Assembly (NCBI RefSeq): GCF_000615805.1
Contig: NZ_BAMJ01000007.1
Span: 1-64,000, forward strand
Direction: 5' to 3'
DNA from: Latilactobacillus fuchuensis DSM 14340 = JCM 11249
GTDB taxonomy: Bacteria > Bacillota > Bacilli > Lactobacillales > Lactobacillaceae
DNA: 64,000 nucleotides
The notes under the pieces are model-generated. The model was not told where the DNA came from. It searched no databases and worked only from the letters and a program-made list of their open reading frames with translations. Positions 1-8,487 of the stretch are shown in pieces. The position numbers and the translations under genes were made by a program. Numbering within the stretch: the stretch's first letter is position 1; each line of letters starts with the position of its first letter.

Positions 1-1099
1 CACCATTAATATAATTTGTAAAATCCATTGAAATATTAATAACATTGGCATATTTTACGTAGATATCATCAATCAAAGGATTATCTAGTTGATGGTTAGT
101 CGATAACCGTTTAACCAAAGTTGCTAAATGAATCAATAAATAATCTTGAAGATCATTATCTAATCTGAACTTTGTTTTATAGATAAGATCAACATTTTTT
201 AATGCATTATCGATTAATCTGATATAATTACTTTTTTGCTTATTTTCAACGTAGGAAAGCTTCCCAATCATCTGTCTTCTTAAATAAATAATTTCAAAAT
301 CCGGAACGATTAAATCATAATATTCCTCAATGTAATCAACTATCGTATGAACTAACGTCTCTACACGAATATCGTCACTCGGAATATTCTCCCCCGCTTT
401 TTCATTAACATAGTTTTTTCGCAACAACCTAAATATTAATAACCTAACGTGTTCAATCACATTTTTTAACAATAAATCATTAATCGCATAATCATGCTCT
501 TCAAGACTTGCTTCAAGCGTTTCTCTGAGCGCTCTTTCATCAATCATTTTTGTAAAAGCTTCGTATTCTGGCGTAATCACTAAGGTCGACAATTGTGTTC
601 TAAATAGACCAATGATTGCTTTTCTTTTATTGTCTTCCTCACCCTCAACTAAAATACCAAACCGGGGTTTGCCACTCACTTTTAATGAATTCTCTCGAAA
701 AAATGATTCAGTTTTCTTTAAGTCATCTTTAATTGTCGAAACACTGACATTTAAGCGTTCTGAAAGCTCCCTTAATGTCATGAAATCCCCTGCTAAAAGC
801 AGAATAAACTCTAAGCTGTTCAAACGTTGCTTCATTGGAATAATTCGATCTCGATTTTCGCTAATGGCTATTTTCTGCGTAAAGCCTTTAAATTCCGCTT
901 CATTTGATATGCCTAAGCAAAAGCCTTTTCCTCTGACCGTTTTAATCTGAAAGCCATTTTTTAGCCCATCGTGCTTCAAATCTTTAATATTCTTCCAAAG
1001 TGTTCGGTCACTAATCCCAAAATCCTCACATAACTTATCGCGACTGACCGGCTGTGGCGAACATTCACTTAGAACTGATAATAGGTGACCATACCTCAT
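1..1099 (-). CDS. PRD-domain transcriptional regulator/antiterminator (BglG/MtlR-like), 3' end outside window
   Basis: An open frame starts at ATG 1099 behind a strong GAGGAGG ribosome site and runs off the window start, giving about 366 residues. The N-terminus holds an HTH_11-like helix-turn-helix (residues about 8-40, around 'SRDKLCEDFGISDRTLWK') and a second Mga-like HTH (about 85-115, 'LRELSERLNVSVSTIKDD'). Two PRD-like helical blocks follow, with candidate phosphorylated histidines in 'NVIEHVRLLIFRL' and 'LLIHLATLVKRL'. In this family PTS proteins phosphorylate the PRDs to control transcription of a sugar operon. The target operon is not visible and may lie beyond the window. The C-terminal EIIB/EIIA-like domains, if present, are also outside. 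Confidence 0.8.
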   Translation of the reverse strand, partial: MRYGHLLSVLSECSPQPVSRDKLCEDFGISDRTLWKNIKDLKHDGLKNGFQIKTVRGKGFCLGISNEAEFKGFTQKIAISENRDRIIPMKQRLNSLEFILLLAGDFMTLRELSERLNVSVSTIKDDLKKTESFFRENSLKVSGKPRFGILVEGEEDNKRKAIIGLFRTQLSTLVITPEYEAFTKMIDERALRETLEASLEEHDYAINDLLLKNVIEHVRLLIFRLLRKNYVNEKAGENIPSDDIRVETLVHTIVDYIEEYYDLIVPDFEIIYLRRQMIGKLSYVENKQKSNYIRLIDNALKNVDLIYKTKFRLDNDLQDYLLIHLATLVKRLSTNHQLDNPLIDDIYVKYANVINISMDFTNYING

Positions 1100-1263
1100 A
1101 CGATTGCCTCCTCTACACTCAATATTGTATGCGCTTCCATTCGTTCCTACAATAACAACTATTTCCTCTTCTTTTTGCAAAAAGTACCTTATAGCCCCTA
1201 ATTGATATTTTACCAATATAAAAGGCCACCACTCTTTTCCAAGAATGTTGGTCTCATATTATG

Positions 1264-1292
1264 ATGATACTTGTAAAATGGACATCAATCAA
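1264..1292 (-). promoter_or_regulatory. Candidate promoter of the PRD regulator
   Basis: On the minus strand TTGATT (1287-1292), a 17-base spacer and TATCAT (1264-1269) fit a sigma-A promoter. It lies about 165 bases upstream of the regulator start. Assigned by eye only. Confidence 0.35.
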
Positions 1293-1321
1293 ATTTTATT
1301 TCTATTCAGCTATTAACCACC

Positions 1322-1357
1322 AAAAAACGAGCTGCAAATCTGCAGCTCGTTTTTTTG
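1322..1357 (-). terminator. Bidirectional intrinsic terminator after the metal transporter operon
   Basis: A perfect 10-bp stem (ACGAGCTGCA / TGCAGCTCGT) with loop AATC is flanked by runs of A on the left and T on the right, so it can end transcription on either strand. It sits just after the stop codon of the substrate-binding protein gene. Confidence 0.9.
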
Positions 1358-1361
1358 ATTG

Positions 1362-2303
1362 CTATTTTTGTGTCACTAATCCCGCATAAATCTGATCGAT
1401 GTTCCATTTCATCATCGTGTAATAGGTGTCGCCGGTTGTCCCTTTTTTCGCTAAGGAATCGGTGAATAATTTAGCGAACACTGGAATGCCCGTTTCTTTG
1501 GCAACCTTATCCATCGATTTCGGTGAGACGGAGGTTTCAACAAACAGGCTATGAACCTTGGCCGCTCTAATCTTGGCTAAGACAGCCTTCATCTGTTCTG
1601 GAGTCCCTTGCGATTCGGTATTAATCTCCCAAATATACGCCGGTTGTACGTGATAGGCTTGACCGAAATATTTAAAGGCCCCTTCCGAAGTCACTAATAA
1701 TCGTTGTTGTTCTGGAATCGCCAAAAACTTCGATTGCGCCGTGGTGTGCAGTTTTTGCAATTTAGCAATATATCGATCCGCATTTTGTTGATAGAAGGCC
1801 GCATTCTTCGGATCTTTATCCTTCAAAACCTTGGTGATATTTTGAACGTAAATAATCCCGTTTGCTAAATCCAACCAAGCGTGCGGATCTTGTTCTTTAA
1901 CGTTGGTCGTTAAATGTTGCACTTTGATGCCATCACTGGCCGCAAAAACGTCTTCGTCAAACTTTTTATGCGAAGTTTCGACCAGTTTTTTAAACCAGCC
2001 ATTGCCACCCGTTTCCAAATTTAAGCCGTTGTGGAATATCACATCGGCATCCGTGGCTTGTGTGATATCACTCGGTTGCGGTTCGTATTCGTGCGGATCA
2101 GTCCCACGTTTAACGATACTATAGAGTTCAATCCGATCCTGCCCGACTTGATGGACCAAATCTTCCAAAATCGAATTGGTTGTGACAACTTGTAACTTTT
2201 GGGTGGTCGGCGCACTCGGTACCGTATTGCGCTGATTCAGCCAGCAATAAACGCCGCTGACCATCGCGATGACGCCGACGAAGGTGATTAAAATTCGTTT
2301 CAT
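1362..2303 (-). CDS. Metal-binding protein of an ABC transporter (MntA/SitA/PsaA type)
   Basis: Substrate-binding protein of 313 residues, cluster A-I, that captures a divalent metal outside the membrane. The expected ligands are visible: H71 (in 'DPHEYEP'), H141 ('DPHAWLD'), E207 ('TSEGAF') and D282 ('FTDSL'). The His-His-Glu-Asp set and the absence of a His-rich loop favour Mn(II) (or Fe) over Zn. The N-terminus is hydrophobic, but Cys20 follows 'GVY', a poor lipobox, so anchoring may be by an uncleaved helix. Last gene of the operon; its start overlaps the permease stop by 4 bases, suggesting translational coupling. Latilactobacillus annotations call this set mtsCBA. Confidence 0.88.
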   Translation of the reverse strand: MKRILITFVGVIAMVSGVYCWLNQRNTVPSAPTTQKLQVVTTNSILEDLVHQVGQDRIELYSIVKRGTDPHEYEPQPSDITQATDADVIFHNGLNLETGGNGWFKKLVETSHKKFDEDVFAASDGIKVQHLTTNVKEQDPHAWLDLANGIIYVQNITKVLKDKDPKNAAFYQQNADRYIAKLQKLHTTAQSKFLAIPEQQRLLVTSEGAFKYFGQAYHVQPAYIWEINTESQGTPEQMKAVLAKIRAAKVHSLFVETSVSPKSMDKVAKETGIPVFAKLFTDSLAKKGTTGDTYYTMMKWNIDQIYAGLVTQK

Positions 2304-3160
2304 TTAGTTGGCTCCTTTACACTTGGTCGCCATTTGAGGAAACCTTGTTTGGGGGCGACTAAGAAAGAAATCGCGAATAAAACGGCCGCCATCAGCACAA
2401 TCGCCGGGCCCGATGCCCAATTCAAGGTATAGCTGAAATATAAGCCGGTCGTGGCTGAAATCACACCGATTCCGGCGGATAAAAAGAGCATCGTTGCGAG
2501 GCGTTCCGTCCATAAAAAGGCGGTCGCCGCCGGGGTAATTAACATCGCAACCACTAAGATAATCCCGACCGTTTGTAATGCCGAAACCGTGACTAACGTT
2601 AACACTAACATCAACCCGTAATGCAACAGTTGCGTTTTTAAACCGTAAGTTTTCGCGTAAGTTTCATCGAACGACGTAATCAATAATTCCTTGTAGAAAA
2701 TCGAAACGAATAAGATCACTAAGCCTAAAACCACCGCGGTCGTCATGATATCACTATCGCTGACCGCCAAAATATTCCCGAATAAGATATGGTGTAAGTT
2801 CGTCGCACTTTCAGCCATCGAAATCAGGATAAAACCCAGCGCGTAAAAAGCACTGAAGACAATCCCAATCGACGTATCGGTTTTAACTTTACTGTTGGCG
2901 GCGACAAAGCCGATTAAAACGGCGGCTAGAATCCCGAAAACCGAAGCTCCGAATAAGACGTTAATCCCGAGCATGTAGGCCACGGCGACCCCTGGTAATA
3001 CCGCGTGTGAAATCGCATCGCCCATTAACGACATCCCGCGTAAAATAATGAAACAGCCGACAATCCCCGACATCACCCCGACCATAATCGCCGTTAACAA
3101 GGCACTTTGGAGAAAATCATATTGGCCTAAAGCGCTAATAAAATCATGAATTGAGGTCAT
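2300..3160 (-). CDS. Metal ABC transporter permease (ZnuB/MntB/SitC-like)
   Basis: Membrane permease of 286 residues with about eight hydrophobic helices, typical of the ABC-3 family that moves Mn, Zn or Fe. The conserved stretch 'RGMSLMGDAISHAVLPGVA' (residues about 42-60) is the family hallmark. It overlaps the ATPase gene by 4 bases upstream and the binding-protein gene by 4 bases downstream, so the three subunits are translated as one unit. Confidence 0.9.
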   Translation of the reverse strand: MTSIHDFISALGQYDFLQSALLTAIMVGVMSGIVGCFIILRGMSLMGDAISHAVLPGVAVAYMLGINVLFGASVFGILAAVLIGFVAANSKVKTDTSIGIVFSAFYALGFILISMAESATNLHHILFGNILAVSDSDIMTTAVVLGLVILFVSIFYKELLITSFDETYAKTYGLKTQLLHYGLMLVLTLVTVSALQTVGIILVVAMLITPAATAFLWTERLATMLFLSAGIGVISATTGLYFSYTLNWASGPAIVLMAAVLFAISFLVAPKQGFLKWRPSVKEPTK

Positions 3161-3900
3161 TTAGCCACCTCCTGATCTGTTTCAAACAAGATTGCTGATA
3201 GATCCTCACTGAAAGCCTGCGCCATATTATCAGCATGATAAACCGATTCAACCGGCCCATAAGCGACAATCCCGTGATTCATAATTACTAAGTCATCAAA
3301 ATACTGGGTCACTTTATTTAAATCGTGATGGACGACAATAATCGTTTTACCGGCATCGCGCCAAGCTTTCATGATGGTCATAATCGCCGTTTCACTCTGT
3401 AAATCAATCCCAACAAATGGTTCGTCTAAGATAATAATATCGGCTTCTTGGACAATCGCCCGCGCCACGAAAACACGTTGGAGTTGCCCGCCCGACAACT
3501 GGCCGATTTGCCGTTTCGCAAACGCCGTCAATGAGACCTGTTCTAAAGCCGCTAAACTAGCCGCTTTTTCAACTTTACCGGGGTTTCTCAATAAGCCTAG
3601 TTGGCCATACGTCCCGGTCAACACGACATCCAAAACGTTGATGGGAAAGTTCAAATCTAAATCTTTGCGTTGTTCAACGTACGCCACGTTTTTGCGAACC
3701 TCTTTTAAGGGTCGCTGGTTGTAAGTAACTTGGCCTTGTTGTGTTTTAATCAACCCCAGTATCGCTTTGATCAGGGTTGATTTACCCGCACCGTTTGGTC
3801 CAATGATTCCAGTTATTTTGCCTGCTTCAAATTGAACGGCAACATCAGTGAAGACTGGTGTGTCATCGTAAGCAACGGTGAGGTTCTTAATTGTTAGCAT
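3157..3900 (-). CDS. Metal ABC transporter ATP-binding protein
   Basis: ATPase of 247 residues that powers the metal permease. Walker A 'GPNGAGKST', signature 'LSGGQLQRV' and Walker B 'IIILDEP' followed by 'FVGID' are all intact, and the switch His is in 'VVHHD'. An in-frame extension to 3954 exists, but ATG 3900 was chosen because GGAGG lies just upstream and the family starts with 'MLTIKNL'. First gene of the operon, with MntR-like operators in its promoter region. Confidence 0.92.
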   Translation of the reverse strand: MLTIKNLTVAYDDTPVFTDVAVQFEAGKITGIIGPNGAGKSTLIKAILGLIKTQQGQVTYNQRPLKEVRKNVAYVEQRKDLDLNFPINVLDVVLTGTYGQLGLLRNPGKVEKAASLAALEQVSLTAFAKRQIGQLSGGQLQRVFVARAIVQEADIIILDEPFVGIDLQSETAIMTIMKAWRDAGKTIIVVHHDLNKVTQYFDDLVIMNHGIVAYGPVESVYHADNMAQAFSEDLSAILFETDQEVAK

Positions 3901-3919
3901 AAAGAGCCTCCATCCATTT

Positions 3920-3933
3920 TTAGGTAAACCTAA
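3920..3933 (-). promoter_or_regulatory. MntR/DtxR-like operator, downstream copy
   Basis: TTAGGTAAACCTAA is a perfect 6-bp inverted repeat around AA and matches the TTAGGTTAACCTAA type bound by DtxR/MntR metalloregulators. It lies just downstream of the -10 box of the metal transporter promoter, where binding would block initiation. The regulator gene is not in the window. Confidence 0.7.
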
Positions 3934-3945
3934 CTTATTACCTTC

Positions 3946-3974
3946 ATCATACATTATTTTAGTATCGATAACAA
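3946..3974 (-). promoter_or_regulatory. Promoter of the metal transporter operon
   Basis: On the minus strand TTGTTA (3969-3974), a 17-base spacer and TATGAT (3946-3951) form a good sigma-A promoter about 45 bases upstream of the ATPase start. It is bracketed by two MntR-like operators. Confidence 0.65.
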
Positions 3975-3979
3975 TATTT

Positions 3980-3993
3980 TTAGGCTAACTTAA
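3980..3993 (-). promoter_or_regulatory. MntR/DtxR-like operator, upstream copy
   Basis: TTAGGCTAACTTAA differs at two positions from TTAGGTTAACCTAA. It lies just upstream of the -35 box and exactly 60 bases from the first operator, which could place both on one face of the helix. Confidence 0.5.
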
Positions 3994-4073
3994 TTTTCGC
4001 CAAACCTGCCTTCTTTTAAAGAATATGTTATGCTAGTTTGTACGATTATTTTTAGTAAGGAGTTTTAAGAATC

Positions 4074-4994
4074 TTGAAATCAATTCATTTAAAATGGCTG
4101 GAATATCTGACCGGCTTTATCTTCATTATAAGTATGGTCGCCATCGCTACTTGGTTAGACGATGTCGAAATTATTTTACCGGAAATCGCCGCTTTGACGG
4201 CTGGTCTATGGCTTTATCACGAACCCAATTGGGTGGCCAATCCCAGCAAAATATTTATCATCCCGTCAACCACCGCGATTGTCGGTTTTGGGATTAACTT
4301 ATTACCGTGGACCTATCCCGAAAAAATCCTATTATTACTCGGCTTAATGGTCGGTTTTCTAAGTGTCATGCGGTCCACATTAGCGCCGGCGTTTGCGACT
4401 GGGTTACTGCCGATTATCGTCAATGCACGTCACTATTCATTTATTATCGCGATTTTAGTGTTCACCTTAATCTTAATGTTGGCCGTTCAATTCCGGCAAC
4501 TCGCGACCCGCACTGCCGATCCACTACCGATTAATTACCGCGCGATGCTCGTCTTTTTAGGTTTAGCGGTGATTTGGGTCGGCCTAGTCACCTTAGCCGG
4601 TAAACCACAGATGGCGGCGATTCCGCCGGTTTTTGTCGTCTTTTTCGAAGTGTTACAAAAACCAATGTATTCTGGTAAAATGGCCGTTAAACAAGTGATC
4701 GCCCTCACCGGGGCAGCGACGATTGGCGTCGTGGCTTACAGCTTAATCGATTCGCGTTTACTAGTGACTTTAATCGCACTCCCGTTAGTAGCGCTCTTAC
4801 TTTGGCTATTACGGGTTAAAATCCCGGCGGCCTATGCTTTCCCATTATTAGCAATCATCTTACCAACCACGATGTTCCACACACTGCCCCTGACCAGTTT
4901 GCTAGCCACTAGCTATTTCTTCGGCGGCGCTTATCTATACCATCGGTTGGTCAAGCCCTATTTTCAACCAACTAAAGCATCCATTCATTCATAG
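4074..4994 (+). CDS. Integral membrane protein of unknown function
   Basis: A protein of 306 residues, almost entirely hydrophobic, with about nine predicted membrane helices and no motif I recognise. It starts at TTG 4074 with AAGGAG about 11 bases upstream; no ATG fits as well. It is followed after 17 bases by a TauE/SafE-family gene in the same direction, so the two probably form an operon ended by the terminator at 5759. It may be a transporter or an aromatic-acid-exporter-like protein, but the sequence does not settle this. Confidence 0.7.
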   Translation: MKSIHLKWLEYLTGFIFIISMVAIATWLDDVEIILPEIAALTAGLWLYHEPNWVANPSKIFIIPSTTAIVGFGINLLPWTYPEKILLLLGLMVGFLSVMRSTLAPAFATGLLPIIVNARHYSFIIAILVFTLILMLAVQFRQLATRTADPLPINYRAMLVFLGLAVIWVGLVTLAGKPQMAAIPPVFVVFFEVLQKPMYSGKMAVKQVIALTGAATIGVVAYSLIDSRLLVTLIALPLVALLLWLLRVKIPAAYAFPLLAIILPTTMFHTLPLTSLLATSYFFGGAYLYHRLVKPYFQPTKASIHS

Positions 4995-5011
4995 AAAAGA
5001 GTTCCTTTAAA

Positions 5012-5757
5012 ATGGCAACCTTCCAAATGAGTTTCATCTTAATCTTGATTGGCATCGCCGCGGGCATCGTCAGCACGGTTGGCGGATTAGCTCATTAGTT
5101 TCGTATCCCGCCTTATTAGCGCTTGGATTACCACCCGTCACCGCCAACGTGACCAATACAGCCGGCTTAATTTTCACCGGCGTTGGGGCCACTATCGCCT
5201 CGCGTAAAGAATTGAAACACCAACGTCACGAGTTGCTGACACTCCTGCCACTAACCTTGATTGGTTGCGTCGTCGGTGCGTTACTACTCTTTAAAATTCC
5301 CGCGACGACTTTCCAAAAAGTGGTGCCTTTCTTTATTTTATCGGCCGGCCTATTGATCTTGATTCCGCGCCATCTACAAGTCAAACAACCGGCTCAGTGG
5401 CAAGTTGTTCTCGCTTGGTTCGGCGTCTTCTTCGTGGGGATTTATAGTGGCTATTTCGGCGCCGCTTCTGGCGTTTTAATGTTGTCCCTACTCTCGATCA
5501 TTAGCCAAGCGCGATTCACTGAATACAACGCTACTAAAAATCTGATTATGGGCCTAGCCAACTGCATCGCAACGTTGATCTACGCCTTACAAACCACGAT
5601 TCAGTGGTCACTCGTTTGGCCGTTAGGGATTGGCTTTTTATTGGGTGGTTTAATCGGCCCTTCAATCGTTCGCTTGCTCCCCGAACGCTGGACTAAAATC
5701 GGCATCGGGATTGCCGCAATTGGCCTAGCGATTAGTTTATTTGTCCAAGCTTATTAA
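5012..5757 (+). pseudogene. TauE/SafE-family membrane protein, frameshifted
   Basis: ATG 5012 gives 'MATFQMSFILILIGIAAG' and then stops at TAG 5096. Reading on in the next frame from about 5095 gives 'LVSYPALLALGLPPVTANV' and the rest of a TauE/SafE protein to 5757, about 248 residues in all. Adding one base near 5092 (for example GCT TCA TTA) restores a complete gene with about eight helices. TauE/SafE proteins are permeases for sulfite, sulfoacetate or other small anions. Whether the single-base deletion is real or a sequencing error cannot be told; many genes here show the same lesion. Confidence 0.8.
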
Positions 5758-5758
5758 C

Positions 5759-5811
5759 TAAAAAACAGTGCGTGATCACCGAATCATCGGTAATCACGCA
5801 CTGTTTTTTTA
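5759..5811 (+). terminator. Intrinsic terminator (bidirectional)
   Basis: A long stem built on ACAGTGCGTGAT / ATCACGCACTGT, flanked by A6 on the left and T7 on the right, follows directly on the TauE/SafE stop codon. Confidence 0.9.
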
Positions 5812-5831
5812 GTTTAAAATGATTAGTTAAT

Positions 5832-5958
5832 GTTCTAAACGCGCTTCTCAAGTAGGCTTTTCCGGTTAACGACATAACGGAAACCATGGGTAAATCGCCC
5901 ATAATTCCCGTTATTAGGTTAATCCTCAAAGCCTGACCAACTTGAGTCAGCGCTCTGA
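5832..5958 (-). repeat. Structured 3'-UTR repeat, copy R1
   Basis: An imperfect palindrome of about 125 bases that begins right behind the TGA of the MarR gene (stop at 5961-5959) and reads in its sense. Outer arms pair (GCGCT...CTCAAGT with its complement), a middle stem holds GATTAACC / GGTTAA-like halves, and an inner hairpin carries ATAACGG / CCGTTAT. Nearly identical to copy R2. Confidence 0.75.
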
Positions 5959-6381
5959 TCAAATTGTACTTTTCGCCGCCATTAACAACAGTCGTTTGAA
6001 ATCCGTTTGTTCTTTAGTCGTCATTGTTTCGGTCATGCGTTGGAAACAGATATCGACTTCCTTTTTGACGGATGGATAAACTGCCCATGCTTTGTCAGTC
6101 GGTTGAATGTCGTAAGTTCGTTTGTCTTTCGTATTTTTCGTGCGAATCAAATAACCCGTTTCTTCTAATTTCAAAACTGTTTTGGCGACGACACTTTTGT
6201 CTAAGCCGAGTCGTTTGGTGATCCCATCTTGGGTCAATACGCCAAAATCACAAACAATCGAAATCACTAGCGCTTGGGCGGCGGTTAATGCATATTGCGC
6301 ACAGCCTTCATTTAACCAAATATGCGATTTACGATACAAAATTGAAATGGCTTTAAAGCCGCTATCCATAATATCAGGCAT
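5959..6381 (-). CDS. MarR-family transcriptional regulator
   Basis: Winged-helix regulator of 140 residues. The DNA-recognition part is 'DGITKRLGLDKSVVAKTVLKL', followed by the wing 'NTKDKRTYD' (about 85-110). An ATG exists at 6399, but AGGAGG lies inside that extension, 9 bases before ATG 6381, so 6381 is the likely start. It is divergent from an MFS-CBS transporter gene, and the 150-base gap holds two copies of a GTGGCAA-type palindrome, suggesting that it represses itself and the transporter. Confidence 0.85.
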   Translation of the reverse strand: MPDIMDSGFKAISILYRKSHIWLNEGCAQYALTAAQALVISIVCDFGVLTQDGITKRLGLDKSVVAKTVLKLEETGYLIRTKNTKDKRTYDIQPTDKAWAVYPSVKKEVDICFQRMTETMTTKEQTDFKRLLLMAAKSTI

Positions 6382-6426
6382 GTCAGTTGGCCTCCTCATC
6401 TGTTACCGTTATTCTAACTAAACATA

Positions 6427-6440
6427 GTGGCATTTGCAAC
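6427..6440. promoter_or_regulatory. Candidate MarR operator, imperfect copy
   Basis: GTGGCATTTGCAAC resembles the perfect palindrome at 6482. It lies near the MarR gene start and may serve autoregulation. Confidence 0.5.
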
Positions 6441-6446
6441 TAGTTG

Positions 6447-6475
6447 TTGACGTCCAAAAATGAGTGTGCTAAATT
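6447..6475 (+). promoter_or_regulatory. Promoter of the MFS-CBS gene
   Basis: TTGACG (6447-6452), a 17-base spacer and TAAATT (6470-6475). The perfect palindrome at 6482-6495 covers the expected start of transcription. Confidence 0.5.
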
Positions 6476-6481
6476 AATATA

Positions 6482-6495
6482 GTGGCAATTGCCAC
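6482..6495. promoter_or_regulatory. Candidate MarR operator, perfect palindrome
   Basis: GTGGCAATTGCCAC is a perfect 14-bp palindrome right downstream of the -10 box of the transporter promoter. Confidence 0.65.
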
Positions 6496-6531
6496 CTTTT
6501 TTAATTTTAAAGAACGGGAAGTTAAACACTT

Positions 6532-8199
6532 ATGGAACAAACCACTAAAATTTGGAACAAACAGTTTATTTTACTATTCATCACCAACTTATTGATGATG
6601 GCCGCCTTTTACGCCTCAATTCCGATTATTCCGATTTACTGTCAAGAACACGGCATTACTGGGATGAAAGTCGGGATTGTTCTAACGGCGATGTCGCTGG
6701 CGACCATTATTTTTCGACCAATTGCCGGTTATCTATTGGATAACTTCAATCGCTACCACGTCTATTTATTATTTCTCGGACTATTCTGTCTCGCTTTCCC
6801 AAGTTTCATTCTCTTCCCCACTTTTGGCGCACTCGTTTTAATCCGTTTATACATGGGGATTGTCTATTCCGTCTGTGGTTCGGCCACTATGACGCTGGCC
6901 GGCGATGTTTTGCCGCGTGCTAACGTAACCGCCGGCATCAGTCGCTTTGCCTTAACGATTTCGATTGGGATGGCTTTTGGCCCCTATATCGGGATTCAAG
7001 TTCAAAACTACGTCAACAGTCCAACTGCATTCTTAATTATCTTTGCAATGACCGTCGTGGCCTTCATCTGTGTTTGTGCCAGCCATATTCAATATCCAAA
7101 GGTCACTCGCAAAAAGTTTGCTTTTAGAGATACAATTTACAAACCAGCCTTACCTTTCATGTTCAACATGATGTTCCTCATGATTCCATTTGGCGCCGTG
7201 ATTGCTTATTCATCCTTACTCGCCCAAGACTTACATTTAACAGCAACCATTCCGTATTTCTACATTTGTTTAGTGCTCGGCATGTTATTATCAAAATTTT
7301 CAACCCAAAAAATGATCGATAACGGTCGTCACCGGGTTCTCGTATACCTCAGCTTAGTCCTTTTAATGGTCACGATGGCCAGCTACGCCTTCTTAACAAC
7401 CAGTCTGCATCTATTAATCGCCGGTTTCCTATTCGGTTTAGGTTACGGTATTCTCCAACCACTCTTCCAATCCTTTGTGACTGGCACCACCCCCGCGCCT
7501 AAACGTGGCGTTGCCAATGCTACTTACATGCTTTCTTATGATATCGGTATTGGGATTGGCTCATTTTTAATGGGCAGTCTGCAAACCTCGATTGGGATTG
7601 CCAACGGTTTTGCATTAACGGCCTTGGCCTTTGTCATCGGCGGCGTCATCTACGCGGTTTATGTCGATCGTTATTACCTTAAATTGAAAAATCAATTGAC
7701 CAGCCAGGCCACACCTGACAATATCGTCAAAACGCATATGGAGCACGACGTTTACACCTTACCAGCTACCGCTAACGTCCAAGAAGCGTTACTTTATTTC
7801 TCACAAAAACACATTAGTGGCGCCCCAATTGTTAATCAAAATGGGCAACCAGTTGGCTTTATCAGTGATGGCGATATTTTACGTTATCTCCGCACCGCCG
7901 ATTATCCAGCTGCTGCACTCGATGGCACCGCCTTATTAACGGCCCTTTTAGAAACCGATGTTGATTTTGATCAAAAATTGGCGAATCTAACGTCGTTAAG
8001 TGTTCTAGAAGTTAGTACCCGTCAGCTCATTACAGTTGACCCCACCGCTTCTTTCGAAAGTGTTTGTCAGCTGTTAAGTGCTAAACCGATTAAAAAAGTG
8101 CCAGTTGTCGAAAATCATAAAATCGTTGGGATTATCACCCGGTCGAATATTACCGATTATCTGACCCAACGCTATTTGAAACAAGCAACGACGATGTAA
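6532..8199 (+). CDS. MFS transporter fused to a C-terminal CBS-domain pair
   Basis: A protein of 555 residues. Residues 1 to about 385 form a 12-helix major facilitator of the drug/sugar efflux type. Residues about 400-550 form two CBS motifs: the first in 'VQEALLYFSQKHISGAPIV...GFISDGDILRYL', the second in 'SFESVCQLLSAKPIKKVPVV...GIITRSNITDYL'. CBS pairs bind adenosyl ligands and usually gate enzymes or channels, so the tail may sense energy state. Divergent MarR regulator with palindromic operators. The ribosome site (GGGAAG, 13 bases upstream) is weak. The substrate is unknown. Confidence 0.88.
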   Translation: MEQTTKIWNKQFILLFITNLLMMAAFYASIPIIPIYCQEHGITGMKVGIVLTAMSLATIIFRPIAGYLLDNFNRYHVYLLFLGLFCLAFPSFILFPTFGALVLIRLYMGIVYSVCGSATMTLAGDVLPRANVTAGISRFALTISIGMAFGPYIGIQVQNYVNSPTAFLIIFAMTVVAFICVCASHIQYPKVTRKKFAFRDTIYKPALPFMFNMMFLMIPFGAVIAYSSLLAQDLHLTATIPYFYICLVLGMLLSKFSTQKMIDNGRHRVLVYLSLVLLMVTMASYAFLTTSLHLLIAGFLFGLGYGILQPLFQSFVTGTTPAPKRGVANATYMLSYDIGIGIGSFLMGSLQTSIGIANGFALTALAFVIGGVIYAVYVDRYYLKLKNQLTSQATPDNIVKTHMEHDVYTLPATANVQEALLYFSQKHISGAPIVNQNGQPVGFISDGDILRYLRTADYPAAALDGTALLTALLETDVDFDQKLANLTSLSVLEVSTRQLITVDPTASFESVCQLLSAKPIKKVPVVENHKIVGIITRSNITDYLTQRYLKQATTM

Positions 8200-8200
8200 T

Positions 8201-8245
8201 AAAAATAGCCCCCCTCGACGGTTAGTGAGGGGGGCTATTTTTTTG
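8201..8245 (+). terminator. Intrinsic terminator (bidirectional)
   Basis: The stem AAATAGCCCCCCTC / GAGGGGGGCTATTT with A and T runs on either side. It ends the MFS-CBS gene on the plus strand and also closes the repeat block that follows the ABC transporter on the minus strand. Confidence 0.9.
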
Positions 8246-8369
8246 AAATGCGCTTCTCGAGTAATCTTTTCCGGTTAACGACATAACGGAACCCATGGGT
8301 AAATCGCCCATAATTCCCGTTATTAGGTTAATCCTCAAAGCCTAACCAACTCGAATCAGCGCTCTATCT
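8245..8369 (-). repeat. Structured 3'-UTR repeat, copy R2
   Basis: Nearly identical to R1 (5832-5958), with few differences across about 120 bases. Several of them keep pairing, such as CTCGAGT in place of CTCAAGT with the matching change on the other arm. Third element in a tandem series behind the ABC transporter gene. Confidence 0.75.
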
Positions 8370-8487
8370 GAAACGCGCTTTTGTTTGCAACAACTTCCGC
8401 TTAACCTAAAATCACCAATTATCTTAAGTTCAAGATAATTGGTGATTTTTGTTAATGCTCAGTTGCTACCCGCAACCAAGTTAACGC
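8370..8487 (-). repeat. Structured 3'-UTR repeat, copy R3 (type 2)
   Basis: Shares the TGAGCATTAAC / GTTAAGCGGAAG internal core, but the inner stem is a perfect hairpin built on ACCAATTATCTT / AAGATAATTGGT. Outer arms GCAAC / GTTGC pair. Middle element of the tandem series. Confidence 0.75.

Noticed and set aside
612-950. A 112-codon plus-strand frame
   Set aside because: It lies inside the PRD regulator, which has clear domains on the other strand; shadow frame.
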